A stretch of 64,000 nucleotides of DNA from positions 4,650,001-4,714,000 of the forward strand of contig NZ_CP051682.1 in assembly GCF_012849215.1 (NCBI RefSeq). Reading direction: 5' to 3'. The notes beneath the pieces were generated by a model, which was not told where the DNA came from, made no database searches, and saw nothing but the letters and a program-made list of their open reading frames with translations. A program made the translations under genes and the position numbers. This DNA is from Mucilaginibacter robiniae (GTDB lineage Bacteria > Bacteroidota > Bacteroidia > Sphingobacteriales > Sphingobacteriaceae). Of the stretch, positions 54,817-62,886 are shown piece by piece (position 1 is the stretch's first letter; every line of letters begins with the position of its first letter).

Positions 54817-55953
54817 TTACTTGTTTTTAACACAGCGAAAACCTAAATTTTCCGAACTACTATCGTCCGCTTCCTTCATTCGGCGACTTACCCTGTAACC
54901 GGAGCAATAGCTATCATTACATAAAAAGGATCCGCCTCTTACCACGTGTTTTTGTGCGTAAGGCTCTTGTGGATCAAAGCTTTTTGTAGGACCTGTAGGA
55001 TTTTTAACTCCGGTAGGCGTATTTACCTGACTATAATATTGATAATGGTATAAATCGGCGCACCATTCCCATACATTGCCGGCTACATCATACAACCCAT
55101 AACCATTAGATGTAAAAGATTTAACAGGTGCTGTATTGTAATACTTATCAGCCGTTGTATTATGATCCGGAAAATGCCCCTGCCAGAAGTTGCCTTTGAT
55201 ATTACCACTATTCGCTGGTTCATTACCCCAAGGATAAACGTTGTTTTCTAAACCGCCACGTGCAGCCCACTCCCATTCAGCTTCGGTGGGCAAACGTTTG
55301 CCGGCCCACTTACAATAAGCTAAAGCATCGTATACCGATATTTGCACCACTGGGTAATTCGCCTTTCCTTTTAAATTACTTTGTAGCCCTTGCGGATGCT
55401 TCCAGTTGGCACCTTGTTGCCATTTCCACCATTGGCTGTAATCATCTAAATTAACTGGCTCACTAGGCGGTGAAAACACCAGCGATGCCGGAACCAGCAA
55501 GCTTTCATTTGGTTTAGGTGTGCCGGGCGGTAGTTGCTTTTGTAGTTCAGTCCAGTCAGGCTTTTTTTCTGCTGTGGTAATATAGCCTGTGGCTTTTACA
55601 AACGCAGCAAACTCAGCATTGGTAACTTCGTTTACATCCATCCAAAAGCCGTTTACGGTAACCTTATGCTTTGGATATTCATCAGCACTGGCTTGTTGGT
55701 TGTCAGCTCCCATGCTGAATGTACCCTCAGGTATCCACACCATACCTTCCTGTTCTTTTCGTCCTTCATTAATATAAATAGGTGTAGTAGATGATTTAAC
55801 ATGAGCGAATCGTACAGGTAGCTTGGCTGTACAAAAAGTTTGTTTTGCCATCTTCATCTGGCTATGTTTTGGCTGCTCTGCCAAAGGTTTACTCTTAGGC
55901 TCGCAAGCGGTTAGCATAATTAACAAACTTAAATAACCACCAAATTTCAACAT
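54817..55953 (-). CDS. Formylglycine-generating enzyme family lipoprotein
   Basis: 378 residues with a lipoprotein signal (YLSLLIMLTAC, Cys17). The FGE-sulfatase domain begins GMVWIPEGTFSMGAD and includes VNGFWMDVNEVTNAEFAAFV, RLPTEAEWEWAARGG, YGLYDVAGNVWEWCAD and HVVRGGSFLCNDSYCSGYRVSRR. The cysteine pair C345/C350 has the same five-residue spacing as the copper-binding pair of human SUMF1, so this can be a real FGE rather than a non-catalytic relative. FGE turns the sulfatase Cys into formylglycine with oxygen. It is nine bases after the sulfatase gene. Its predicted export is unusual, because maturation is mostly pictured before secretion. Confidence 0.9.
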   Translation of the reverse strand: MLKFGGYLSLLIMLTACEPKSKPLAEQPKHSQMKMAKQTFCTAKLPVRFAHVKSSTTPIYINEGRKEQEGMVWIPEGTFSMGADNQQASADEYPKHKVTVNGFWMDVNEVTNAEFAAFVKATGYITTAEKKPDWTELQKQLPPGTPKPNESLLVPASLVFSPPSEPVNLDDYSQWWKWQQGANWKHPQGLQSNLKGKANYPVVQISVYDALAYCKWAGKRLPTEAEWEWAARGGLENNVYPWGNEPANSGNIKGNFWQGHFPDHNTTADKYYNTAPVKSFTSNGYGLYDVAGNVWEWCADLYHYQYYSQVNTPTGVKNPTGPTKSFDPQEPYAQKHVVRGGSFLCNDSYCSGYRVSRRMKEADDSSSENLGFRCVKNK

Positions 55954-55962
55954 GGCTTCAAT

Positions 55963-57402
55963 TTATTTCAACATGGCTGGTTGACGCCTATTTTTACCTT
56001 CATGCTGTGTCAGGTCATCGCCCATGTCATTCCGTGCTTGGTCGGCTAGTGCTAATATTTTTTTTACAACATCGGGGTAGTTAAGCTGCACATCATAAGC
56101 TTCGCCAGGGTCGTGTGCTAAGTCATATAAAGCCACGGGTACATCAACTCTGCCTATTTTTCCACCATCGCCACCTTTGCCGTGCAAAGGAGCATAGGTA
56201 TTAGAGGGATGCGGTAACACCAGCTTCCAGTTTTTATAACGAACCCCTTCCAGGTTGTTTTTACCAAAATAGTAGTAGAATACTTCACGTGGGTCGGTTT
56301 TTACTTTGCCTCGCCATACTTGCAAAAAGTTAACACCATCTATAGGCTTTTGCGGTAATGTTGCACCAGTAGCCGCTGCAATAGTGGGCAATATATCCAT
56401 ATTGGTCATCAACATGCTGTTGGTACCTCCTGCTTCAACCTGCCCGGGCCACCTTATCCATAAAGGAACTCGCGTTCCGCCTTCCCATGATGTGGATTTA
56501 CCCTCACGAAAACCGCCTGAAGAACCGGCATGATCACCAAAATTCAGCCAAGGGCCGTTATCGCTGGTTACAATAAGCAAAGTATTATTGGCAAGCCTCT
56601 CTTCATCCAGCGTTTTTAGTATTTGCCCTACTGACCAGTCAATTTCCAAAATCTCATCGCCGAACTCTCCCAATTCACTTTTGCCCCTAAACTGTGCTGA
56701 AGGTGCCAGCGGCACATGCGGCATACTTTGCGCCAAGTACAAAAAGAAAGGCTTATTTTTATTTTGCTTGATGAATTGAACCGAACGTTCGGTAAGCTGC
56801 CCGATTAGGTGTGATAGTTTCTGCTTTGAGGTAATAGAATCTACCACCCGATCTCCCTCGAGTAAAGGCAACGGCGGCCAGGTGTAGCGAATATCTTTTT
56901 TATCAGTGATTAAGTTGCCTTCATGATCACGGTTCCAGATATCGTGTGAATATGGAATGCCAAAAAATGTATCAAACCCATAGTGTAATGGCCAATAAGG
57001 TGGCTTGTTGCCCAAGTGCCATTTGCCAAACATGGCTGTTTGATAACCCTCTTTTTTCAGCATGGAGGCAATAGTTTCTTCGTTCGGGTTCAATGCTTTT
57101 TTGTCAGCAGGCAATAAAGCGCCCGTCATACCTAAACGGTTAGGGTAACAACCGGTTAGCAGAGCTGCGCGTGATGCTGTACAAATAGGTTCGGCAGCAT
57201 TGTAGTGTGTGAAACGAGTACTTTCTTTAGTTAAGCGGTTGAAGTTGAAAGTTGGAATACCTGTCATGCCATAAGGCTCGGTGTCCCCATAGCCCATATC
57301 ATCCATCATGATAATAATGATATTCGGCTTTTTTTGCTGGGCATGGCTAATTAGTGCATCAGCAAATATCAAAATAATAAGTAACAGCTTCTTCATAGGC
57401 AC
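55963..57402 (-). CDS. Cys-type sulfatase, secreted
   Basis: 479 residues with a Sec signal (LLLIILIFADALISHAQ). MMDDMGYGD supplies the metal-binding aspartates. The modification motif is C74-T-A-S-R78 in EPICTASRAALLTGCYPNR, a C-x-A-x-R version of the usual C-x-P-x-R. FGKWHLGN, VTSDNG and GGTRVPLWIRWPG match the remaining sulfatase core. It would remove sulfate esters in the periplasm or outside. It is in an operon with the FGE-type gene. Target (polysaccharide or aryl sulfate) is unknown. Confidence 0.93.
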   Translation of the reverse strand: MPMKKLLLIILIFADALISHAQQKKPNIIIIMMDDMGYGDTEPYGMTGIPTFNFNRLTKESTRFTHYNAAEPICTASRAALLTGCYPNRLGMTGALLPADKKALNPNEETIASMLKKEGYQTAMFGKWHLGNKPPYWPLHYGFDTFFGIPYSHDIWNRDHEGNLITDKKDIRYTWPPLPLLEGDRVVDSITSKQKLSHLIGQLTERSVQFIKQNKNKPFFLYLAQSMPHVPLAPSAQFRGKSELGEFGDEILEIDWSVGQILKTLDEERLANNTLLIVTSDNGPWLNFGDHAGSSGGFREGKSTSWEGGTRVPLWIRWPGQVEAGGTNSMLMTNMDILPTIAAATGATLPQKPIDGVNFLQVWRGKVKTDPREVFYYYFGKNNLEGVRYKNWKLVLPHPSNTYAPLHGKGGDGGKIGRVDVPVALYDLAHDPGEAYDVQLNYPDVVKKILALADQARNDMGDDLTQHEGKNRRQPAMLK

Positions 57403-57475
57403 AATTTCGAATAGATATTGACGCGCAATATTAGTGAAAAACTAGACTTTGAAGGAAGAAGTTGAATTCAAATAT

Positions 57476-57502
57476 AAAAGCAGGCGAAGAAAGCCTGCTT
57501 TT
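57476..57502 (-). terminator. Terminator for the small membrane protein
   Basis: AAAAGCAGGC pairs with GCCTGCTTTT around a seven-base loop, 43 bases downstream of the minus-strand gene at 57545. Confidence 0.8.
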
Positions 57503-57544
57503 ACTATAATTTATTTAAAAGTTGTTTATTACTAAATATAAGAA

Positions 57545-57778
57545 TTATTCTTCGTGCTTAACCAAAAAAAGCTGCACAATTACATACGGCCATATACACA
57601 TCATGAGAATATACACACTGGCCAGAAAATGATTTTTGAACTGCTTCTGCTTATCACTCTTGTGATGTAATCGGTTATCCATTTCATCACTCATCACTTG
57701 CCAGAAAGCAGAATGTTTGAAGGCATTGAAATACATGATTAAAAAGCCAACAATGAAGTAAATAATAAAATACTGCAT
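57545..57778 (-). CDS. Small membrane protein, hypothetical
   Basis: 77 residues with two hydrophobic segments (about 3-20, IIYFIVGFLIMYFNAF, and 51-70, ASVYILMMCIWPYVIVQLFL) separated by a basic loop (HHKSDKQKQFKNHF). No family was recognised. It has its own terminator, which supports it being a real gene. Confidence 0.6.
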   Translation of the reverse strand: MQYFIIYFIVGFLIMYFNAFKHSAFWQVMSDEMDNRLHHKSDKQKQFKNHFLASVYILMMCIWPYVIVQLFLVKHEE

Positions 57779-58547
57779 CTAAGTTTAAATAATTGGGTTT
57801 ACCTAAGGGTGTATGTCAAATGTAATAGCCGTACTACATAAAAGCAAATAAATTATTTATCTTTTAACCTGTTTACGAAAACTTTTTAGAAAAGGTTAGG
57901 ATAAATATTAACATTTGGTTAAAAATATTATGCACTATAGGTTAATATTTTCTAGGTGCAGTACAGGGAATATGATAAAGTTTTTAATCGAAACTATATC
58001 CAATATTCGTAATGAAGCTTATTTAAATGTCAAGTAGAAAATGAAAGGTGAGCTAATTACAAGTACCATAATACTAAATGCTATGATTTAGGCAAGTAAG
58101 CGGTTAAGCAATGGTTAATGTCTGTGCTGATAATGTCTAATGCAATACCTTGTATTGCTAAGCTAATAGTGCAACTCAGACCTTCGTATATCCAGGTAGA
58201 AATACGTGTGTACAAAACCACGTACTAACACCTGATTTGAGAATTATTGTGTACGATGTAAGATATTGTATCTATACTTACATCAGTAAATACTTTTTAT
58301 ATCAAGATGTAAGTAAACCATACTTACGGATTGTAGCAGTTTTGGTTTTTTGTTTAAACAATTAATTAAATAGCTTACCCAACCTTATCACAGCCGACTA
58401 TGTTCGGCTCCTCATCCCTGACGCAAGGTCAGGGATTTTTGTTTTTAGGGGAGCCTGTTAGAATGAGCTCCATGCATAATGAAAGCTGAATTGTATACGA
58501 GCTATCATTTTGAGCTTAGCTTTATTTAATATAAAATACATTGCTTT
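57779..58547. other. 769-base gap, no CDS, structured RNA possible
   Basis: AT-rich region with no convincing open frame. It holds three copies of an 8-base unit, GATGTAAG at 58255-58262 and 58306-58313 and its complement CTTACATC at 58277-58284, and ends with the hairpins described at 58392-58446. It divides the sulfatase side from the redox cluster. No exact TAnnTTTG plus-strand promoter box was found inside. Confidence 0.6.
58392..58446 (+). terminator. Orphan plus-strand terminator, possible small RNA 3' end
   Basis: A short stem AGCCGA / TCGGCT (58392-58409) is followed at once by ATCCCTGAC / GTCAGGGAT (58414-58436) and a T run with one interrupting G (58436-58446). This is a strong plus-strand terminator, but the nearest upstream plus-strand gene ends 3.6 kb away, and the intervening genes are on the minus strand. 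That pattern suggests a short non-coding transcript starting in the preceding few hundred bases. Confidence 0.6.
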
Positions 58548-59360
58548 TTACGCCTGTGATACATCTAAGCGGCGTATTTGTGGCTTGTAAGCTGTAGGCA
58601 ATATAGCTTCTTTAATCAGCCAATCTAGTTTAATTAGCCGACATAATTTATACAAGCTAATAATTGGTTTTAGCCAAGGCGTGCGATTTAAGTTCAATAA
58701 CTTTCTTACACTTGGTGGAGCTATTAGAACTTGTACTTGTTTTAATAATTGATAACGCACAAAACCCAAGTGTTTGCGGTATTGTTTATACAGGTCTTGG
58801 GTAAAGCGGCTATTTGATAAGTTATCTTGCAAATGTGCTCGGCGCATCTCGGTCCACTCAATATAGTTTTTAGGTAAGCCGCTTATGACCATGCGGCTGC
58901 CCATTTTATAAAAAGTATCAAATATCTCTTCTTTTTCATTGCTGGTGAGTTTTCTTTCCAGCAGCTCAAATGCACGTATAGAGTAATCTATCAGCATAAA
59001 TAGTACATCACGGTAAGCCCAATCAGGTATTTGTGCGCCTCGGGAAGTTTCTACAGCTTGATGTATTCCCACAATTTGATCAATTGCTTTAAACGCTTTA
59101 TCCTGTTCCGAAAACACAATCCGGCTAGCATATTCTACTGTAGAAAATAACCGTCCTAGCGGGTCAGCAGGCAAACGGCCAGTGTAATACAGCCAATCAA
59201 CAGCCTTATTCAAAGCAAACTCTGCCGATGCTCCTGCAAAAATAAATAGCACCGTATCTGCTTTCCCCCATATCTTCCTTACAATTGAACCCGGCTTTGA
59301 AAAATACTGTATACCTTGTGAGTTGTGCAAAGTGGCTACATCTTCTATTTCTGCATTCAT
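58548..59360 (-). CDS. MpaB/DUF2236-family oxygenase-like protein
   Basis: 270 residues. The family opening is GSIVRKIWGKADTVLFIFAGASAEFALNKAVDWLYYTGRL followed by DPLGRLFSTVEYASRIVFSEQDKAFKAIDQIVGIHQAVE, with the His that in related latex-clearing and MpaB-type proteins binds haem. An internal YRDVLFMLIDYSIRAFELLERKL follows. The substrate is unknown. It is the last of four genes closely packed on the minus strand (13 bases after the DUF2809 gene). Confidence 0.88.
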   Translation of the reverse strand: MNAEIEDVATLHNSQGIQYFSKPGSIVRKIWGKADTVLFIFAGASAEFALNKAVDWLYYTGRLPADPLGRLFSTVEYASRIVFSEQDKAFKAIDQIVGIHQAVETSRGAQIPDWAYRDVLFMLIDYSIRAFELLERKLTSNEKEEIFDTFYKMGSRMVISGLPKNYIEWTEMRRAHLQDNLSNSRFTQDLYKQYRKHLGFVRYQLLKQVQVLIAPPSVRKLLNLNRTPWLKPIISLYKLCRLIKLDWLIKEAILPTAYKPQIRRLDVSQA

Positions 59361-59373
59361 TTGTTTTCTTTAT

Positions 59374-59763
59374 CTATTTAGTCTGCATACGCCTGCGGGT
59401 ACGTCGCCTTTCTACTAATAACGTCAGGCACATACCTAAGGTATAAGCCAGCAGGTCTGTCCATGCAAAAGAAGTGCCTATAATCACCTTTGCCAATGAT
59501 GATTGCTGTAGCCCAAGCCTGTTCACTAAATGAAAATACTGTGATACTTCAACTACATAAGCAAACACCAATATGGCCATACCTGTGCTATAAGGTTTTG
59601 TTTTCGAAAAGCTTTTTACAATGCAATAGAGCATTATTACAACTAAGAAATCGCCGCCATAGGGCCTGACAATACTATCGTGCATAAACAAGCCTATAAA
59701 AAACTCAACATCCAAGAGAATTATGAACCAACAGAAATAGCTTTTATTGAATGTAAACACCAT
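59374..59763 (-). CDS. DUF2809 membrane protein
   Basis: 129 residues with about four membrane segments. FIGLFMHDSIVRPYGGDFLVVIMLYCIVKSF and FAYVVEVSQYFHLVNRLGL with IIGTSFAWTDLLAYTLG are typical of DUF2809. Function unknown. The ATG overlaps the stop of the preceding membrane protein gene by one base (TAATG), so the two are coupled. Confidence 0.9.
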   Translation of the reverse strand: MVFTFNKSYFCWFIILLDVEFFIGLFMHDSIVRPYGGDFLVVIMLYCIVKSFSKTKPYSTGMAILVFAYVVEVSQYFHLVNRLGLQQSSLAKVIIGTSFAWTDLLAYTLGMCLTLLVERRRTRRRMQTK

Positions 59764-60257
59764 TATATGCTTTGTTGATGTAAGTATTGTAAACGCCTAA
59801 CAGTAAGGTGGCTAATTAGTAATGGAATTATTCCAAACACACCGAAAGAACAATCAATCATTCGCCAAAAAACGGGTATATCTCTAATAGAGCCAGCTAT
59901 AAAAGCTAACGGAAAGATGAGCACACAAGCCATCATACCAAATTCAATTACCCACACGTTTTTAACCGGATTATTCAGTGGCCCAACAAATAAAATAGCC
60001 AGCATTAGGTGTGCAAAGGCCAGCCAATCGGTTCCATAACTTAGATAAGGGTAATTTCGATTAGTGGTAATAACGGCTGTATATACCATGTGCAACCATG
60101 TTTGCATCACCGACGGGAACCCGTTGCTATGTTTAACTAAAAAAATCAACTCACTTTCAATCGGGAAGGCAGTTAGCCCACTTACGGCTAAACCAGTAAT
60201 CACAACCCATATGCATGCTTTTGCCCGGCGTAATAACCGGTACTCTATAGTTTTCAT
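59763..60257 (-). CDS. Hypothetical four-helix membrane protein
   Basis: 164 residues with about four membrane segments (for example ACIWVVITGLAVSGLTAF, WLAFAHLMLAILFVGPLN, MMACVLIFPLAFIAGSI). No family was recognised. It lies between the ferritin-like gene (six bases upstream) and the DUF2809 gene, so it belongs to the same unit. Confidence 0.78.
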   Translation of the reverse strand: MKTIEYRLLRRAKACIWVVITGLAVSGLTAFPIESELIFLVKHSNGFPSVMQTWLHMVYTAVITTNRNYPYLSYGTDWLAFAHLMLAILFVGPLNNPVKNVWVIEFGMMACVLIFPLAFIAGSIRDIPVFWRMIDCSFGVFGIIPLLISHLTVRRLQYLHQQSI

Positions 60258-60263
60258 AACTTT

Positions 60264-61013
60264 TTAAATTGATGATTTGTAATAAGCCAGCTGAGTACCT
60301 AATGGATTCGTTGTGCGCCCTATAGTCATGAGATACTTATAGTGCATTTTACGCAAGTAGCTTTTAAGTGTGTTGCCACCAGCTCTAAATAGTTTTTTAT
60401 GAGCAAACCATATTAACATAGCTGTGCTAAAGAAAAAGCCTTTATAAAAGCTGCGGTACACCCATCTTTCAATCGCAGTTTTTTGACTGAACAGTATGGC
60501 CATGCGTTCCGTTTGAAAACTGATGTGGTAAGCCTCATCAATCAAAATGTCAGTGCATATTTGTTGTAGTAGTTTGCATTGAGTTGCATCTTTTAAGGCT
60601 TGATAAAATACTTGGGCAGCACTTTCTACTGTAATTACGGCTAGCGTCCACATCTCCATACTGGTATTTAAATGTCTGATCTCCCTGAATAAAGTGTCGC
60701 CCCAATTATGTTGAATGCGTGGTTTGCCGATACGATCCAAGTATTGACCTAGATTTTCGCCATGTTTTTGCTCTTCTTTGATAAAAAGTTTGATACAATC
60801 CACATATAAAGGATCACCTACGCGCTTGGCATACTTTGTTGCTGCTCTGATCAGATTTTCACCATCTGATGTTTCTCCTAATTGCCAAGCTTGTAGCGAA
60901 GGTAATATAGCTGCGATTTGCTCCTGAGTCGCTGTAGGCTGTAAAAGCCAGTTAATACGCGTTTTCGTTGCATTTACTTTGAAATGCTTAATCCATCCTG
61001 TGCTTGTTTTCAT
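60264..61013 (-). CDS. Ferritin-like diiron protein
   Basis: 249 residues, helical. Two E-x-x-H motifs can be seen: E81-Q-K-H84 and E160-A-Y-H163, with E130 between and E47/E52 before, which fits a carboxylate-bridged diiron site. The rest is a helical bundle with an extra hydrophobic, basic C-terminus. Such proteins act as oxidases, oxygenases or iron stores; the reaction is not known. It is the first gene after the operator at 61031-61049. Confidence 0.78.
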   Translation of the reverse strand: MKTSTGWIKHFKVNATKTRINWLLQPTATQEQIAAILPSLQAWQLGETSDGENLIRAATKYAKRVGDPLYVDCIKLFIKEEQKHGENLGQYLDRIGKPRIQHNWGDTLFREIRHLNTSMEMWTLAVITVESAAQVFYQALKDATQCKLLQQICTDILIDEAYHISFQTERMAILFSQKTAIERWVYRSFYKGFFFSTAMLIWFAHKKLFRAGGNTLKSYLRKMHYKYLMTIGRTTNPLGTQLAYYKSSI

Positions 61014-61030
61014 TTTATTTAGCTATAAAG

Positions 61031-61049
61031 TACTTTGTAATTCAAAGTA
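61031..61049. promoter_or_regulatory. Palindromic operator of the redox cluster, copy 1
   Basis: TACTTTGTAATTCAAAGTA is symmetric (TACTTTG and CAAAGTA with a five-base centre). It lies 18 bases before the ATG of the ferritin-like gene, in a 51-base gap after the regulator gene. A near-identical copy is at 61984-62002; 24 of 26 bases match when one flanking base on the left and six on the right are added. Confidence 0.75.
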
Positions 61050-61064
61050 TATGTGTAAAAAAAA

Positions 61065-61364
61065 TTATTTCTGCTGCTTGATTAAATTTTCGAGTGCTTC
61101 CAAATGCTTTTTAAAAGCAGTTTTACCTTTGGCAGATGCCTCATAACGGGTATTAGGCTTACGACCAATAAATGATTTGTTGACTAAAATGTACTCCTCT
61201 TTTTCCAGTGCTTTTAAATGCGATGCCAGGTTGCCGTCAGTAACATCCAATAGTTCTTTAAGAGAGTTAAAATCGTAACTTTCATTGGCTACCAGCACGC
61301 TCATAATTTGCAGGCGTAAGCGATTTTCAAACGCTTTATCAAAGTTAATGAGAGCTATTTTCAC
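61065..61364 (-). CDS. Winged-helix transcriptional regulator
   Basis: 99 residues from a GTG at 61364: KIALINFDKAFENRLRLQIMSVL, then DFNSLKELLDVTDGNLASHLKALEKEEYILVNKSFIGRKPNTRYEASAKGKTAFKKHL. This is an ArsR-like winged helix: recognition helix TDGNLASHLKALEK and a beta-wing. No metal-binding cysteines are visible. The GTG start gives 20 bases overlap with the end of the membrane gene, so they are coupled; the longer open frame adds unconserved residues from inside that gene. It probably controls both operators. Confidence 0.86.
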   Translation of the reverse strand: MKIALINFDKAFENRLRLQIMSVLVANESYDFNSLKELLDVTDGNLASHLKALEKEEYILVNKSFIGRKPNTRYEASAKGKTAFKKHLEALENLIKQQK

Positions 61365-61977
61365 GATCGTATTTAAAGTGCATAATGGTACCGTACAAGA
61401 TGTGCAATACGCCAAAACCTAAGGTCCAGAAAGCTAAACCATATCCGGGCAAAAAGGTTGCTAATAATCCTAGGGCTATTTCTGATAGCCCCAGCCATTT
61501 AACATCACCAAAGGTATATTGACTGGCAGCTACTAACGCCAACCCATAAAATATCAGACAACCCGGTGCAATAATACCATAATGACCTTGATATAGCAAA
61601 ATCAGCACAAAGCAGCCGCCGATAAGTAAAGGCAAAAGCCCGCTTTTTAATAAAGCTCTACTGCTTTGGTTCCATATGCTTTGCCCCTTGCGTTGTGCTT
61701 TACGAATAGTAAGCCATATTCCGGTACTTATCGATAAAACCAGTACCACCAGAGCAATTATAAAGAGCTTAAAGTTAAGATCATGATTGTAAGTGTCAGT
61801 ACGATATAAGGAAGTTTCCGCATCTGCATAAAGCAGTTTGTAAGCCAGCCCTGCTCCTATTAAGGCATAAAGACCCGCCATAACACCTGATAATCCGCTT
61901 AAAGAAATAAAGCGGGTAGATCGCTCCATAATGTTTCGAATAGAACTTAATTCGGCATAAACGTCTTTATTTTCCAT
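61345..61977 (-). CDS. Hypothetical polytopic membrane protein
   Basis: 210 residues with about six membrane segments after a cytoplasmic start (ENKDVYAELSSIRNIMERSTRF). Segments include GVMAGLYALIGAGLAYKLL, LFIIALVVLVLSISTGIWLT and LLPLLIGGCFVLILLY. No family beyond the pairing with this type of regulator was recognised. It is the first gene of its operon and its ATG lies six bases after the second operator copy. Confidence 0.82.
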   Translation of the reverse strand: MENKDVYAELSSIRNIMERSTRFISLSGLSGVMAGLYALIGAGLAYKLLYADAETSLYRTDTYNHDLNFKLFIIALVVLVLSISTGIWLTIRKAQRKGQSIWNQSSRALLKSGLLPLLIGGCFVLILLYQGHYGIIAPGCLIFYGLALVAASQYTFGDVKWLGLSEIALGLLATFLPGYGLAFWTLGFGVLHILYGTIMHFKYDRENSSH

Positions 61978-61983
61978 TTAAAG

Positions 61984-62002
61984 TACTTTGTTATTCAAAG
62001 TA
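61984..62002. promoter_or_regulatory. Palindromic operator of the redox cluster, copy 2
   Basis: TACTTTGTTATTCAAAGTA differs from copy 1 at one base of the centre and lies six bases before the ATG of the membrane protein gene that precedes the regulator. Autoregulation is the simplest reading. Confidence 0.75.
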
Positions 62003-62077
62003 AATGTAAATAAAAAAACTTTCCAAATTTATTTTCAAGAAAGTTTAATCTTAGTTTTTCAGCTTTATGTTTTTGTT

Positions 62078-62109
62078 CATACTACTATTTAAGATAAAAT
62101 AGTAGTATG
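62078..62109. terminator. 13-bp perfect hairpin downstream of the DUF4130 gene
   Basis: CATACTACTATTT and AAATAGTAGTATG pair perfectly around a six-base loop, 19 bases after the stop codon of the minus-strand gene ending at 62129. There is no T run, so it may be a terminator of weak type or an RNA end-stabilising hairpin. Confidence 0.55.
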
Positions 62110-62128
62110 ACATTCGGCAATGCATCCA

Positions 62129-62884
62129 TTATAGCTTTTCGGGCAAATGCCGCCAGTATCTTTTAGGTATGTGGCGCATATGTAGCTTTGTATTTTTACG
62201 GGCTGGAATGTTAGCACTTTTAAAGTAATTTTTCCAAAGGTCTTGGTATAAGCTTTCGTTTTCTTGATAAGCTGAAATAACATTAGTGGGGTTTGTAGTG
62301 GAAAAGTCTAATGTAATAAATTGCAAATCGTGCAAATCATAATGCAAACCGTAATTTCTTTTTATGTCATAAATAATCCACTTCTGGTCAGCATAACGAT
62401 CTTTAAAATGTTTGCCTAGTAAGGGCAACACATTAAAGTCAGGCTCAATGGTTGCGTAAAAAGTTTTGTCTTGTAGCTCTTTAAATCGTACAAAGGCTTC
62501 CATTCGATGCTTTTCACGCCTAACCGTACGTACAATCTCTGATAAACGTAATACATATTTATTGCCATAATCTTCCTCAACGTTGAATGGCGCATCAAAT
62601 ACATAACGTATATAACCCAATATCATACCATCTTCAGACTCTACTTCTGCTAAATGAGCCGCATACAATCGTTGTAACCCTTCAGCCGAAAGCCGGCTTC
62701 TTAATCCATTTAATACCCTGCCAGCCCGGCCATTGTCTGTAGTTATTTGTAGCACATCTTCAAACAAAGCCATACTTAACCACACGCCTTTTTGCAGCTT
62801 TACTTGTTGAAGCCGTCGTTCGTAAATTTCGAATACTACGGTAAGCAGTCCCTCAAAAGTACCGTCATATATTAAAGTGGTCAT
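62129..62884 (-). CDS. TIGR03915/DUF4130 putative DNA repair protein
   Basis: 251 residues. It starts TTLIYDGTFEGLLTVVFEIYERR, and DFNVLPLLGKHFKDRYADQKWIIYDIKRNYGLHYD with HMRHIPKRYWRHLPEKL at the end match this family, which has a uracil-DNA-glycosylase-like relative and is always next to a radical SAM gene. It starts two bases after the stop of that gene, so they are one operon. The role (nucleic-acid modification or repair) is not proven. Confidence 0.92.
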   Translation of the reverse strand: MTTLIYDGTFEGLLTVVFEIYERRLQQVKLQKGVWLSMALFEDVLQITTDNGRAGRVLNGLRSRLSAEGLQRLYAAHLAEVESEDGMILGYIRYVFDAPFNVEEDYGNKYVLRLSEIVRTVRREKHRMEAFVRFKELQDKTFYATIEPDFNVLPLLGKHFKDRYADQKWIIYDIKRNYGLHYDLHDLQFITLDFSTTNPTNVISAYQENESLYQDLWKNYFKSANIPARKNTKLHMRHIPKRYWRHLPEKL

Positions 62885-62886
62885 GG

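Noticed and set aside
61365..61415. Longer N-terminus of the winged-helix regulator (M at 61415)
   Set aside because: Those residues are a reading of the membrane protein gene in another frame; the conserved protein starts at the GTG at 61364.
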